A stretch of DNA of 64,000 nt from CAZPNX01 sp964588285 (GTDB lineage: Bacteria; Edwardsbacteria; AC1; EtOH8). Each line of letters opens with the position of its first letter. Position 1 is the first letter of the stretch. The position numbers were made by a program, and so were the translations under genes. Shown here piece by piece: positions 33,578 to 43,208 of this stretch. The notes under the pieces are model-generated. The model was not told the origin of the DNA. It saw only the letters and a list, made by a program, of their open reading frames with translations, and made no database searches. Location of the stretch: contig CAZPNX010000009.1 of assembly GCA_964588285.1 (NCBI GenBank), positions 1 through 64,000 of the forward strand. The letters run 5' to 3'.

Positions 33578-34171
33578 CTTTTAACGCACCAGCTGCACCT
33601 TGCCCCCGAACTGCCTGCCGCCTATTGAGATGCGGTACAAGTAGACGCCGGCTGACAGCCTGGTCCCGTTATCGTCAGCGCCGTCCCATCTCACCTGATA
33701 ATATCCCGGCGCCAGCAAGCCCTGCTCGATGCGCCTCACCAGCTGCCCGGAGATGTTGTATATCTTAAGGCTCATCTTCCCCGGTTCTGCTATCTGATAT
33801 CTGATGGTTGTCATCTGCCAAAACGGATTGGGGGCACAGCCCAGCACCAGAGCCGCCTGCGGCCGGCCCCGGCCCAGCTTGCAGGACACCGGCCCGAAGT
33901 AGGCAATCCTTCCATCAAGCCCCAGCTCCCCTATCCGGTAGTAATAGGTTTTCCCCTCCCGGACAGCAATATCTGACCAAGTATAGTCCCTTGGCACCTG
34001 ACTGTTCCCGGCCGCCGCCACCCGGCCCAGCTCCACAAACGGCCCGCTCTCGGCATCCGATCTCTCCACAATCCACTGATACGACCCGTTCTCGCTCTCG
34101 GTGCGCCAGGACAGGGTGATGGCCCACTCCGCAGCCAAGGCCGAAAAGCCGGCCAACTCCACCGCCAGAGG
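33578..34171. repeat. 594-bp direct repeat, copy B
   Basis: Second copy of the repeat at 30843-31436, encoding the C-terminal module of the upstream giant exported protein. The two surrounding genes are only distantly related outside it. Confidence 0.92.
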
Positions 34172-37100
34172 CACTCCGGCCCTTCCCGCTGTCCAAAGAG
34201 AGAAAGACTGGATACCGGTTAAGGTTAAAGTATTGGCCCCAGGATCGACAAAGCCGCCCAGGCTGTCCCAGCTGGCCCCATTGTTGGCGGAACGGAACAA
34301 ACCAAGCTCGCTTTCCGCCAAACCGTTGAGTTCCGATTCTCGGTATCTGAATACCATGGCGGCATTCAGTCCGCTATTCGTAGCCGGGGATATGGAAAAA
34401 GAACGGTTGATGCTCTGGTTTCCGCCAACCCCGTAATGTCGGCCGGTAGTGCGGATTACCGTGGTGGCGCCGGGGGCCGCGCCGATGGCCGTGATCCTCA
34501 ACCCTAGGCCGTTAAAGGTGTCGGGTATCGACTGCGACAGGGCGCGGGTCAGTTGGATGGTTCCTTGGACGTTGGAGGAATTGCTTTCTGTCAAAATCGC
34601 CTCAGCGGCCAGGGTTGCGAAATAGTTTCCGGTGTACAGAAAACCCTGCTGGCAGCTAAGAGCCCCGTTGACGGTCACGTTTGACTTCAACGAATCGCCG
34701 GCAGGATTTTTTATCAGCAGATTGTGGACCTCCGCCGTCAGCTCGCCCCCGGTGGCTTGGACGAAATCGGATGTGCCCGAGTTATACTCAAGCGTGGAAC
34801 CGCTGGCGTAGCTCAGGGTGCCGGTGACTACGTGGCCGCGCGGTGTTTCATTGCGGGTGCTCACCAGCTTGCCGCCATTGTTGATGTTGATGTTGGTAGC
34901 GCTGATGTTTCTTCCCCCGATCTTAAGCGTGCCGTTGACATCAACCAGGGCACACTGAGTGGTGGCGGTGCCGGTGCGGCTGATGTTGCCCAGCACGGCC
35001 AATGTGGCGCCTGAGGCCACCCGCAGCGATCCGGTGCCGGTCGATCCCGAATCCGGCCTGAGATCATGGCTGGAGGAAGTTCCCACCGTAAATGTGCCGG
35101 AACTTATAATAATCTGCCCGGCTTTGACTGCCGAAGAGGCTGTTCCGACCGCGCCGGGATCAAGGGCCACTTCAAACCTCCAATAAGGAGGATTGGCCGA
35201 CCAGGTGCTGCCGAAGAGAGGTCGCGAGCCTCCCACGAATTTTACAAGGCCCGCCCCTTTTATCAGCGCCGAGCTGGGCAGTCCTCCGCCGCTGGTAAGC
35301 GTGCCCGACACCAGCAAGGTGCAGGCGCTGTTAAGCGACAGTCTCATCCCATTGCTGGCGTTGTATAGAATTAGGTTTTTGCAGGCACCGTTGGCGTCGA
35401 GGGTGACGGAATCGGCTCCTCTGATATAGACTGTATTGCTGGCAGTGGGGGTGGAGGCTGCCGGCATCCAGGCGCTTCCGTCCCACTGATCCCAAGTGAC
35501 GGCGCTGCTCCAGTTGCCGTCGGCCTTGGACTGGAAATCGCCGACCGCCAGGGCCGCGTTGGTCAGCTGGCTGCCGGTGTCCGGTCCGGCTGTCAGGTAA
35601 TTGGCGGTCGTATTTGTTCCGTTATACTCGTAGAGGGCGAAGAAGTACCGCGTCACCGGGCTGAGCCCGGTTACCGTCACCGAGCTGCCGCTGCCTGAAT
35701 AGACCACAAAATTATTGGTGCCTATCTGAGATCCCAGCCCAAAGGTGCTGCTGGCCGAATAGCCCTGTCCGTCCACTGGAGGATGGCTGACCGTCTGCCC
35801 GGCCTTGGCCAGCAAGATCCTGCCGGCGCCGTTGCCCGGCGTCCAGCTGACTGTCATCAGGGTCTCGCCCACGGCGCTGAAGGCGATGCCCGATGCCTGT
35901 ACGGTCGGCTCCGACTCGATGACGGCGAATGAGTTGCAGGTGTCAGCCCAGCCTCCTGATGCGGCCTCGATCCTCACCCCGGTTTCCGAGACGTCGTAAA
36001 GCAAGTCGATCCAGCTATAAAGACCGGATGACAGGCTTTGGGTCAAACCTGCGGATGACGACAGCGTGCCGGTCCCGGCGATTCGGGTAAGGGTTACAGA
36101 ATTGGCAGCATGGCGATCCCGGTTGCCGTTGGCGTCAACAGCTTCAACATCCGCCCGGAAAGCCGTGCTGCGGTAAATAGGCGCAGTCGGTTGATAGGCA
36201 AATCTGACATCGCTGGCCGTCACCGAAATCTCATTGTTGGCCGATCCCGACTCCACGTTCTCGCCGTCCCCGGCGGCAAAGACGCTGGAACCCGTGGCCA
36301 GCGTCTTGAAGCAGGAACGGTTCACCCTGAAGGCCAGGTTGAGACCGTCGATGGTGTCGCGCAGGTAGCCCATGTCGCTATTGAGCCAGACCTTGAGTCG
36401 GTAGTGCTTGGTGGCATTGTCGGCCACATAGCCCAGTCCGCCGGAGGACGTCGGTATGTTGCTGAAGCGGATGATGGAGTAGCCTATGGTGCCCAGGAAG
36501 CTGTTTCCCGAATTGTCCAGAAGCAGGGCTCCGGCGATGGCTTGGTACCAGGCACTTATTTCGTTTCCACTCCCCTGATAGATCACCACGGTATCGATGA
36601 GCGTTGGCAGGACATCGGTTCCCGGGGTGGACCCGTCGTCAGTCACAGTAAAGTCGAAGTTTAAGACCGCTTCGGCCTGCGAGTCATAAAGAGAGGAGAT
36701 GGAAGCCGCTTCGGCGCTGTCCCCGGCTGCCACCTTGGTCCCAGACACGCTGGTGACGTCGAAGGCGCTGCTGGTGGCGTTGGTCAGACCGCCGATGTTG
36801 GCCGTAACGAGGTGAATCCCTGTCCCGGCTTGGTCGTATTGGAGATCTGTCCAGGAGAAGATGCCGGAAGCGAGGTTCTGGATGAGCCCGGTGGCTGAGC
36901 TGAGGTTTCCGGCTCCGTCCTCGCCCAGGGTCACCGAAGCGGTGGCGTCAAGGTCGCGGTTGCCGTTGGCGTCAACGGCCTCGACTGCGGCTCCGAAGTT
37001 GGTGTTGACCGGCGTGGTGGCTGGCGGCTGGGTGGAAAAGCCCAGCTCGGTGGCCGTTACCTCGACGCGGTTGCTGTCGGCGGCCGTGCCGGACGAACAG

Positions 37101-38386
37101 GCGAAGGCGGCCATCGGCGAACTTCCGGAAGCAGCCGTGAAGATCGTGGCATTGGTGAGTTTGAACTGGAGCTGCTTGTTGTCGGGATAGGCCCACATGA
37201 AGGTCAGGTAAAGCGAATACGCGCTGTCAGCCCCGTCGGCCACCATGATGTTGGTGAACTTGATCGTATCGCCGAAGACGCCCACTTCCTGCTTTTCTGT
37301 CGTTCCGGTGTAGAGGGCCGCGCGGCGTATAACGGAGCTCCAATTGCCGGTGGAATCCAAGGCACCCTTGACGATCTTCAGGGAGTCGATGATGGTCGGG
37401 TCCGTGTCCCCAGTCGGGTTGTTCACTCCTTCACGAATGGTAAAATCCCAGGCCCTGAAGGCGTTGGAGGAGGTAATGTCGGCCGCTTGGTAACTGACGC
37501 AGGGTACGTTGGGGCTGCCGCTGGCTCCGGAAACGACGGCGGATGAGTCCGGCGCGGCGGCGGCCGCCGGCAGGGAGTTTGAATACTCGAAGTCGTCGAG
37601 GAAGATGTTGGCCACATTGCCTGTGGAATTTTCTCCTCCAAACATCCAGGAGTCAATGTTGACATCGTTAGCCAGCGGACCGCTGTTAAGATCGTTTCCA
37701 ACCAAAACACTGTTGATCCAAAGGTCCCACTTATCAGCGGCCAGCGATTGAGCTCCGCTGCGTTCGTATGTCTGGCTGGAAGTTGTGTTGTTTCCGTAAA
37801 TTTCTATGGAGTATACCGTGCCTTGAACCAAAGGCAAGGGGCTCGGCGAAGTCAAGTTTGTCCAGACGGAACCATCGCGATAGGCTAATGTTATTGCCCC
37901 GCTGGAGCCGTAGGTAAATCTGAGAATGGCATAGCCCTGGGTCAAATTGCCAGAGATATTGTTGTTGTCAGAAAACAATAAACCGTCTCCCTGATAAAAA
38001 TACCATACTCCGCTTCCCGCAGTACTGCCTCCGCTATTGTCCCCCATCAGGATGGTGTACTTTGTATAAAAGACTTTGGCTGCCGTCGAATAATCATAGA
38101 TACTGAATTTGTTGATAGAGGTGCTGGTTGGCGCTACGGATCTAAGTTCGGTATTGGAACCCAAAAACGTCAACCCAGGATTCTCCAAGTTAAATGAGCC
38201 GCCGCCGGTTCCAACCCTGACCCTGGCGGCAGTGCCCCCGTTGGCTTGCGGAGCCGGAAGAAAGGTAGTGCTGGCTCCGCTGGTCCAGCTCCCTGTCCCG
38301 GTTCCGAAATCGTAGGTCCACGGCTGACCTAAAGCCGATGTCCACATGAACGCCAACAGCGCCGCACAGGTTAACATTAATTTCAT
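33581..38386 (-). CDS. Giant exported multidomain protein with FlgD/Ig C-terminal module
   Basis: 1601-residue exported protein. The start is set at 38386 because a signal peptide (MKLMLTCAALLAFMWTSALG) follows and GGAG lies upstream; a longer frame to 38467 lacks these. Order: LamG-like N-terminal beta sandwich (about 25-300); two Ig/filamin-like units with the shared phrase AVEAVDANGNRD or DVEAVDANGNRD (about 440-560 and 725-820); an Fn3 domain (about 830-930, MTVSWTPGNGAGRILLAKAG); beta-helix-like repeats (to about 1290); a block related to its neighbour (AAMVFRYRESELNGLAESEL); and the C-terminal Fn3 plus FlgD/Ig module from about 1406, identical to that of the next gene. Probably a surface-exposed adhesin or matrix protein; no enzymatic motif is seen. 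Confidence 0.86.
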   Translation of the reverse strand: MKLMLTCAALLAFMWTSALGQPWTYDFGTGTGSWTSGASTTFLPAPQANGGTAARVRVGTGGGSFNLENPGLTFLGSNTELRSVAPTSTSINKFSIYDYSTAAKVFYTKYTILMGDNSGGSTAGSGVWYFYQGDGLLFSDNNNISGNLTQGYAILRFTYGSSGAITLAYRDGSVWTNLTSPSPLPLVQGTVYSIEIYGNNTTSSQTYERSGAQSLAADKWDLWINSVLVGNDLNSGPLANDVNIDSWMFGGENSTGNVANIFLDDFEYSNSLPAAAAAPDSSAVVSGASGSPNVPCVSYQAADITSSNAFRAWDFTIREGVNNPTGDTDPTIIDSLKIVKGALDSTGNWSSVIRRAALYTGTTEKQEVGVFGDTIKFTNIMVADGADSAYSLYLTFMWAYPDNKQLQFKLTNATIFTAASGSSPMAAFACSSGTAADSNRVEVTATELGFSTQPPATTPVNTNFGAAVEAVDANGNRDLDATASVTLGEDGAGNLSSATGLIQNLASGIFSWTDLQYDQAGTGIHLVTANIGGLTNATSSAFDVTSVSGTKVAAGDSAEAASISSLYDSQAEAVLNFDFTVTDDGSTPGTDVLPTLIDTVVIYQGSGNEISAWYQAIAGALLLDNSGNSFLGTIGYSIIRFSNIPTSSGGLGYVADNATKHYRLKVWLNSDMGYLRDTIDGLNLAFRVNRSCFKTLATGSSVFAAGDGENVESGSANNEISVTASDVRFAYQPTAPIYRSTAFRADVEAVDANGNRDRHAANSVTLTRIAGTGTLSSSAGLTQSLSSGLYSWIDLLYDVSETGVRIEAASGGWADTCNSFAVIESEPTVQASGIAFSAVGETLMTVSWTPGNGAGRILLAKAGQTVSHPPVDGQGYSASSTFGLGSQIGTNNFVVYSGSGSSVTVTGLSPVTRYFFALYEYNGTNTTANYLTAGPDTGSQLTNAALAVGDFQSKADGNWSSAVTWDQWDGSAWMPAASTPTASNTVYIRGADSVTLDANGACKNLILYNASNGMRLSLNSACTLLVSGTLTSGGGLPSSALIKGAGLVKFVGGSRPLFGSTWSANPPYWRFEVALDPGAVGTASSAVKAGQIIISSGTFTVGTSSSHDLRPDSGSTGTGSLRVASGATLAVLGNISRTGTATTQCALVDVNGTLKIGGRNISATNININNGGKLVSTRNETPRGHVVTGTLSYASGSTLEYNSGTSDFVQATGGELTAEVHNLLIKNPAGDSLKSNVTVNGALSCQQGFLYTGNYFATLAAEAILTESNSSNVQGTIQLTRALSQSIPDTFNGLGLRITAIGAAPGATTVIRTTGRHYGVGGNQSINRSFSISPATNSGLNAAMVFRYRESELNGLAESELGLFRSANNGASWDSLGGFVDPGANTLTLTGIQSFSLWTAGRAGVPLAVELAGFSALAAEWAITLSWRTESENGSYQWIVERSDAESGPFVELGRVAAAGNSQVPRDYTWSDIAVREGKTYYYRIGELGLDGRIAYFGPVSCKLGRGRPQAALVLGCAPNPFWQMTTIRYQIAEPGKMSLKIYNISGQLVRRIEQGLLAPGYYQVRWDGADDNGTRLSAGVYLYRISIGGRQFGGKVQLVR

Positions 38387-38491
38387 TTTTATCTTCTCCC
38401 CAAGTTTATCTGCTTTAAATGCAAGTTTAATGCCCTTAGAGGTTAAAATGGGTCGCATCATTATCATATTGCCATTAAGAGCATTACCTGC

Positions 38492-38520
38492 TTTATATGG
38501 GAGTGCAGCGCAAAAGTGAA
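38492..38520 (-). promoter_or_regulatory. Candidate promoter of the giant exported-protein operon
   Basis: On the - strand TTCACT (38515-38520), 17-bp spacer, TATAAA (38492-38497). The predicted leader is about 100 nt to the ATG at 38386. Confidence 0.42.
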
Positions 38521-38561
38521 TAAAACTTAAAAAGCAAAATTTTCATCATCCGGCGCAATTT

Positions 38562-40343
38562 TCACAGCACATCCGAGAACCCCTCCAACCTCTTGCTCCT
38601 TGAAGGATGCCGCAGTTTGCGCAGGGCCTTGACCTCTATCTGCCTTACCCGCTCCCGGGTGACGTTGAAGATGGCCCCCACCTCCTCCAGGGTCCGGGGA
38701 CAGCCGTCGTTGAGGCCGAAGCGCAGGCGGACGATGGACTCCTCCCTTTTGGACAAAGTGGAGAGCACCTTTTCTATCTGATCCCTAAGCATCAGAAAGT
38801 TGGCGGTCCGGGCCGGGCTTTTGGCCGAGGCGTCCTCGATGAAGTCGCCGAACACCGTGTCCTCGTCATCGCCGATGGGCTTGTCCAGCGATATCGGCTC
38901 CTGGGCCACCTTGATGATGGAGCGCACCTTGTCGAACGGCAGTTCCATGTGCTCGGCGATCTCATGGCTGGTGGGCTCCCGGCCATACTCTTGGACCAAT
39001 TTTCTGGAAGCTTTGGACACCTTGTTGATGGCCTCGATCATGTGCACCGGCACCCGGATGGTTCGGGCCTGGTCGGCGATGGCCCGGGTGATGGCCTGGC
39101 GGATCCACCAGGTGGCATAGGTGGAGAACTTGTAGCCCTTGTGATAGTCGAACTTCTCCACCGCCCGCATCAATCCAGAGTTGCCCTCCTGGATGAGGTC
39201 CAGAAATTCCAGCCCCCGGTTGACATAGCGCTTGGCGGTGGAGATCACCAACCGGACGTTGGCCTCCACCATCTCCTTCTTGGCCTTGTCCTTCTCCCTG
39301 ATGGTGTGGCTCACCCGTTCCGCCAGATGGAGAATCTCCTCGGGCGTCATCTTGTGCTCCCGGGCCAGGGCCACCGCCTGTTTTTGGGCGTTCTGGGCCT
39401 GTTCCCACAGGGCAAAGGCCTTGTCCTTGGGAACTTTGAGCTTGGCCTTCTGCTCCGGGGAAAGTTTCTTGTTGGACCTGAGGAGCTTGACCAGCTTTTC
39501 CAGCTCCTGCCAGCTGAGTTTGGCCGAGTGCAGGGCCCGGTCCCGGTCGTTGATATGCTTGCGCACCCGGTCGGCAATTTCCAGTACGCTGTCGATGTTG
39601 GCCTGAAGGATCTCGGTGGATAGCTTTAGCGCCTGAAGATGGTTGATCAGCTTGGCCCGGTGCTGGGCGATCTTGGGGCCGGCCTTGGCCTGGTTTTTGA
39701 GGGTGGACAGGTATTCGATCTGTTTCTGCTCCTTTTCGATCCGCTTTAAAATCAGCATGATCTTCTGCCGCTTGCGGTTCTGGGAGTACTGGGGCATCCA
39801 GCCGTCGATGTCGGTCTGCACCAGTTCCTCCATGGGCAGCTCGCGGCGCTCGAACTGGCGGGCTAGGTGCATAAAGCGCTTCATGCACTGCGGAGCGGCA
39901 AAGCCCAGGCTGAGCATGGCCTTGTGGCACTCCTCGATCTTCTTGGCGATTTCGATCTCCCGCTCCTTGTCCAAAAGCGGCACCCGTCCGATCTCATGCA
40001 GATACATCCGCACCGGATCGTCGTAGCGCAGTCCCAGCGGCTCCTCCACCACAACCTCGGCCGCCTCCTTGGCCTTGGCCTTCTCCCTGGCCTCGCGGAT
40101 CTGGTTGAATTCCTCGGCCGAGTTGACCACCTCCACCCCGGTTTGGGAGAGCATCAGGATGAAGTTCTCCAACTCGTCTGGAGCCAGCATGTCCTCGGGC
40201 AGCAGCTCGTTCAGCTGCTGGTAGGTGATATAGCCCCCCTGGGACTTGCCCTGGGTGATGATCTGCTTGATCTTCTTCTTGATGTTCTTGTCCTTCAAAC
40301 TCTCGACCGAGGTTTCCTGGGGCGGTGCTTTGCTTTTCTTCAT
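38562..40343 (-). CDS. rpoD: Primary RNA polymerase sigma factor (sigma-70)
   Basis: 593-residue housekeeping sigma factor. Region 1.1 is at the N-terminus (about 15-80, GGYITYQQLNELLPEDML), region 1.2 is DPVRMYLHEIGRVPLLDKER, and a long non-conserved helical insert follows. Regions 2.1-2.4 contain ANVRLVISTAKRYVNRGLEF and STYATWWIRQAITRAIADQA, region 3 REPTSHEIAEHM, and region 4.2 TLEEVGAIFNVTRERVRQIE. The ATG at 40343 is chosen because GGAG lies 9 bp before it; an in-frame TTG at 40361 has no support. It lies 31 bp downstream of dnaG, as in the classical macromolecular-synthesis operon (rpsU is absent). The TTGACA and TATAAT-like promoters in this window fit its expected specificity. Confidence 0.96.
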   Translation of the reverse strand: MKKSKAPPQETSVESLKDKNIKKKIKQIITQGKSQGGYITYQQLNELLPEDMLAPDELENFILMLSQTGVEVVNSAEEFNQIREAREKAKAKEAAEVVVEEPLGLRYDDPVRMYLHEIGRVPLLDKEREIEIAKKIEECHKAMLSLGFAAPQCMKRFMHLARQFERRELPMEELVQTDIDGWMPQYSQNRKRQKIMLILKRIEKEQKQIEYLSTLKNQAKAGPKIAQHRAKLINHLQALKLSTEILQANIDSVLEIADRVRKHINDRDRALHSAKLSWQELEKLVKLLRSNKKLSPEQKAKLKVPKDKAFALWEQAQNAQKQAVALAREHKMTPEEILHLAERVSHTIREKDKAKKEMVEANVRLVISTAKRYVNRGLEFLDLIQEGNSGLMRAVEKFDYHKGYKFSTYATWWIRQAITRAIADQARTIRVPVHMIEAINKVSKASRKLVQEYGREPTSHEIAEHMELPFDKVRSIIKVAQEPISLDKPIGDDEDTVFGDFIEDASAKSPARTANFLMLRDQIEKVLSTLSKREESIVRLRFGLNDGCPRTLEEVGAIFNVTRERVRQIEVKALRKLRHPSRSKRLEGFSDVL

Positions 40344-40374
40344 AGGCGGTATCTCCGGCAAACAGCCTGGGCGG

Positions 40375-42153
40375 CTACTTGCCCGTCTCCTTTATCAATT
40401 GGTTGAATTGTTCCAGCAATTCCCTCTCCCGGGGCAGGTCTCGGCTCCGTTGGGCTTCTCTGATGGCCGCCTGCAGGGCCTTGAGCCTGGGCTTGACCGT
40501 CTGGCGTTCCAGATTGATCAGGTAGTCGGCGAATTTGCGCTCGTCATCCTCGGCCCCTTCCAGCGAGTCCTCGGACACCCGGCCCAGGCCCAAGGCGGCG
40601 CTGACCAAAACCTGCTCCTCGGGCGACTCTGCCTGGTGGAACAGCCCGGCCTCGTCCACCTTGCCTGACTCCTGGTGCATGGTCTCTATCCTGGCGGCCA
40701 CCTTCCTAAAGCCCGGGCTGAGGTAGTCCCAAAGCTGGGGTTTTTCCTCCAACCGTGAGGCCAACTCCGGCCGCCGCAGCAGCAAGCCTAAAATCTCCTG
40801 TTCCCAGCGGTCCTGGGGGCTATGGACCTGACCCGGAGGAGTGGTTTCTTCCTTTTCCCTGGGCTTAAGGCCTTGTCTTTTGCGGGCCAGGTCGGCCACC
40901 AGGGATTCTTCCAGCCCGGCCATTTCGGCTATTTCCTTATAGTATAGACTGCGGCGTACCGGGTCGGCCACCAGGGCCGCCAGGCCCAACAGCCCGTTGA
41001 CCAGCTGGCTCTTCTCGGCCGGCAGGGAAAGGTCGCGGGACTTTCTGGCCCGCATCACCCGGAACTCCACAAAGCTGACCGCCTGTTCCACTATCCGGCC
41101 GAATGCGGCCGCACCGTCTTGCGAGACCACGGCGTCCGGGTCCCGGCCCTCTGGCAGCAGGGCCACCCGCACGTCCAGCCCGGCCTCCAGCAGGGGCTCG
41201 ACGGCCCGCTCAGCCGCGGCCAGTCCCGGACCGTCCGGATCGTAGCAGATGACCACGGTTTTGGCATAGCGCGACAGCAGCCTGGCCTGGTCCGGGGTGA
41301 GGGCGGTGCCGGCGGTGGCCACTATGTTTTTATAGCCGTCCTGGAAAGGCCGCAGCAGGTCGAAGTTGCCCTCCACCAGCACCGCCAGACCGGCGTCCAT
41401 GATAAAGGTCTTGGTCTGGGCAAAGCCGAAAAATCCTCGCCCTTTATGGTAGATGGCCGTCTCCGGCGAGTTCAGGTACTTGGCCTGGGGGCTGGCCTCC
41501 AGGCTGCGGCCCCCGAAGCCGATCACCCGTCCCCCCAGCGAGAAGAAGGGGAACATGATGCGGTGGCGGAATCGGTCGTAATGGCCGGTGCCCTTTTCCC
41601 GGGGCACGATCAGCCCGGCCTCGGCCAGCAGGGCTTGGCTGTGCCCGGCCGCCTGGGCCGCCCTCATGAGCTCGTCCCAGGCATTGGGGGCATAGCCCAA
41701 GCGGAACAGTTCGACCGTCTCCTGTTTGATACCCCGCCTGTCCAAGTATTCCCGGGCGGCCGCCCCGGCATCACCGCCCAGAACCGACTGGAAAAAGCGG
41801 GCAGCAAACTCGTTGGCTTGGTACAGCAGGTCATGGCCCTCGGGCTTTTCGCCGGGCAACTCCGGGATGCGGATGCCGGCCTTCTTGGCCAAGTCCCGCA
41901 CCGCTTGGCCGAAGGATACCTTCTCGTACTCGGTTAAAAAGGTAAAGACGTTGCCGCCCTTGCCGCAGCCGAAGCAGTGCCAGATCTGCTTTTGGGGGTT
42001 GACATTGAACGAGGGCGTCTTCTCCTGATGGAAGGGGCACAGGGCACGGTAATTCTGCCCCGCCTTGCGCAGCGGCAGGTGCTGACCGATGACGGCCACG
42101 ATGTCGGTGGCCTGGCGGACCTCGTCTATTATCTCGTCAGGAATGCGGGGCAT
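40375..42153 (-). CDS. dnaG: DNA primase
   Basis: 592-residue replicative primase that makes RNA primers for DNA polymerase and partners with DnaB. The CHC2 zinc-binding domain has C39-P-F-H42 and C60-F-G-C63. The RNA-polymerase core and Toprim domain follow, with VEGNFDLL (catalytic Glu), ASAGTALT-like VATAGTALTPDQARLL, and the metal-binding DPD in CYDPDGPGLAAAERA (most homologues have DGD, and both aspartates are kept). The C-terminal helical DnaB-binding region runs from about 430. It precedes rpoD on the same strand. Confidence 0.96.
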   Translation of the reverse strand: MPRIPDEIIDEVRQATDIVAVIGQHLPLRKAGQNYRALCPFHQEKTPSFNVNPQKQIWHCFGCGKGGNVFTFLTEYEKVSFGQAVRDLAKKAGIRIPELPGEKPEGHDLLYQANEFAARFFQSVLGGDAGAAAREYLDRRGIKQETVELFRLGYAPNAWDELMRAAQAAGHSQALLAEAGLIVPREKGTGHYDRFRHRIMFPFFSLGGRVIGFGGRSLEASPQAKYLNSPETAIYHKGRGFFGFAQTKTFIMDAGLAVLVEGNFDLLRPFQDGYKNIVATAGTALTPDQARLLSRYAKTVVICYDPDGPGLAAAERAVEPLLEAGLDVRVALLPEGRDPDAVVSQDGAAAFGRIVEQAVSFVEFRVMRARKSRDLSLPAEKSQLVNGLLGLAALVADPVRRSLYYKEIAEMAGLEESLVADLARKRQGLKPREKEETTPPGQVHSPQDRWEQEILGLLLRRPELASRLEEKPQLWDYLSPGFRKVAARIETMHQESGKVDEAGLFHQAESPEEQVLVSAALGLGRVSEDSLEGAEDDERKFADYLINLERQTVKPRLKALQAAIREAQRSRDLPRERELLEQFNQLIKETGK

Positions 42154-42248
42154 CTTTAATTTTTAGCCACGATTTTCCACTGATCGAAGGATTGTCGCTA
42201 TCTTTAATATGGGAGATGGAGAACGTTTCTCGTGGATCTGTGGCCGGG

Positions 42249-42500
42249 TCATTCCTTTTTCTGTCCCTCCCACTCCAAAAACCTGTCCACGTCCTTCTTG
42301 AGCGCCGCCACGAAGAACCCGAAGACCGCGGCGTCGTCCACGAAGCCCAGCACCGGGATGGCGTCGATGATGGCGTCCAGGGGGATTACAAGATATACCG
42401 CGAACACGCCCAGCATCACCCCCGAGCGCCAGGGCGCCTTCCTGTACCGGCCGCCGAACAGGGCGCCCATCATGCGGAAGAAACCCCGGACGTGCTTCAT
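42249..42500 (-). CDS. DUF1232/YkvA-family small membrane protein
   Basis: 83-residue protein with the DUF1232 signature: a hydrophobic segment VMLGVFAVYLVIPLDAIIDAIPVLGFVDDAAVFGFFV containing the conserved YLVIPLD and PVLGFVDD turns (quoted here as one membrane hairpin, residues about 28-64). AGGAGG lies 5 bp before the ATG. It is 13 bp downstream of the flavodoxin gene. Function is unknown for the family. Confidence 0.88.
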   Translation of the reverse strand: MKHVRGFFRMMGALFGGRYRKAPWRSGVMLGVFAVYLVIPLDAIIDAIPVLGFVDDAAVFGFFVAALKKDVDRFLEWEGQKKE

Positions 42501-42513
42501 GGCGGCCTCCTAC

Positions 42514-43113
42514 TTATCGCGTCTCGTTCATTCCCAACCCGGCCAGAAACTTGTTGACAGCGGAATGGTACTGGTTGATCTTTACCTCCTCGGTCCTCAG
42601 AGCCATGGCGGCCAAAGGCTTTTTGCCGCAAAGCTCCGCCATACCGGAGAAGGTCTTAACGTCTCCATTCTTTCCCATGGTGCAAAAGAAGGCCACCTGG
42701 CGGAACTTCTCCCGGTTCTGTATGATGTAGGTCCTGATGGCCGGGGTCATATTCCAGGCCCAGACCGGCGTTCCCAGGATCACCAGATCATAGTCGGCCG
42801 GATTTTTTTGTATGGGAGCGATCACGGTCTTGCTCTTCTTGCTGGCATCTCGCCCGGCCCCCAGCCAGCCAAAGATCCCCTGCCGGTTCTTGGTATCCAC
42901 AATCTCCTCGATATCGCCCCCCAGTCTGGAGGCCAGGGCCCGGGCTACGGTGCGGGTGGTGCCGGTACGGGAGTAGTAGGCCACCAGTATCTTAGGCTGT
43001 CGGCTGGCCAGGGTATCTCCGGGATTGATCCTGGGCTTGTTCAAAGGCTGGCCCAGCAGCGGGCCGGAAAACAGGCAGACTATTGGCCAAAGGTTAAGAT
43101 ATTTCTTCATCAC
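42514..43113 (-). CDS. Flavodoxin-domain protein with a signal peptide
   Basis: 199-residue flavodoxin-fold protein. The FMN phosphate loop is YYSRTGTTRTVA (about 47-58), followed by YDLVILGTPVWAWNMTPAIR and VAFFCTMGKNG, as in FldA/WrbA-like flavodoxins that carry electrons. Unusually, the first 21 residues (KKYLNLWPIVCLFSGPLLG) form a signal peptide, so the protein should be exported. AAGGAGG precedes a GTG at 43113 and an ATG at 43110. The partner reductase is not in the window. Confidence 0.85.
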   Translation of the reverse strand: MMKKYLNLWPIVCLFSGPLLGQPLNKPRINPGDTLASRQPKILVAYYSRTGTTRTVARALASRLGGDIEEIVDTKNRQGIFGWLGAGRDASKKSKTVIAPIQKNPADYDLVILGTPVWAWNMTPAIRTYIIQNREKFRQVAFFCTMGKNGDVKTFSGMAELCGKKPLAAMALRTEEVKINQYHSAVNKFLAGLGMNETR

Positions 43114-43208
43114 TACCAGAGTTCCTCCTTATGCTCAGGTTTTTTCAGTCCGGCTTCCAAATACTCTTCTGCATATATGGACAAAAACGCCATGATTTTT
43201 GTTTCCCC

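Noticed and set aside
40375..42153. DnaG DPD in place of DGD as a catalytic defect
   Set aside because: Both metal-binding aspartates are kept and only the middle residue differs, so activity should be unaffected.
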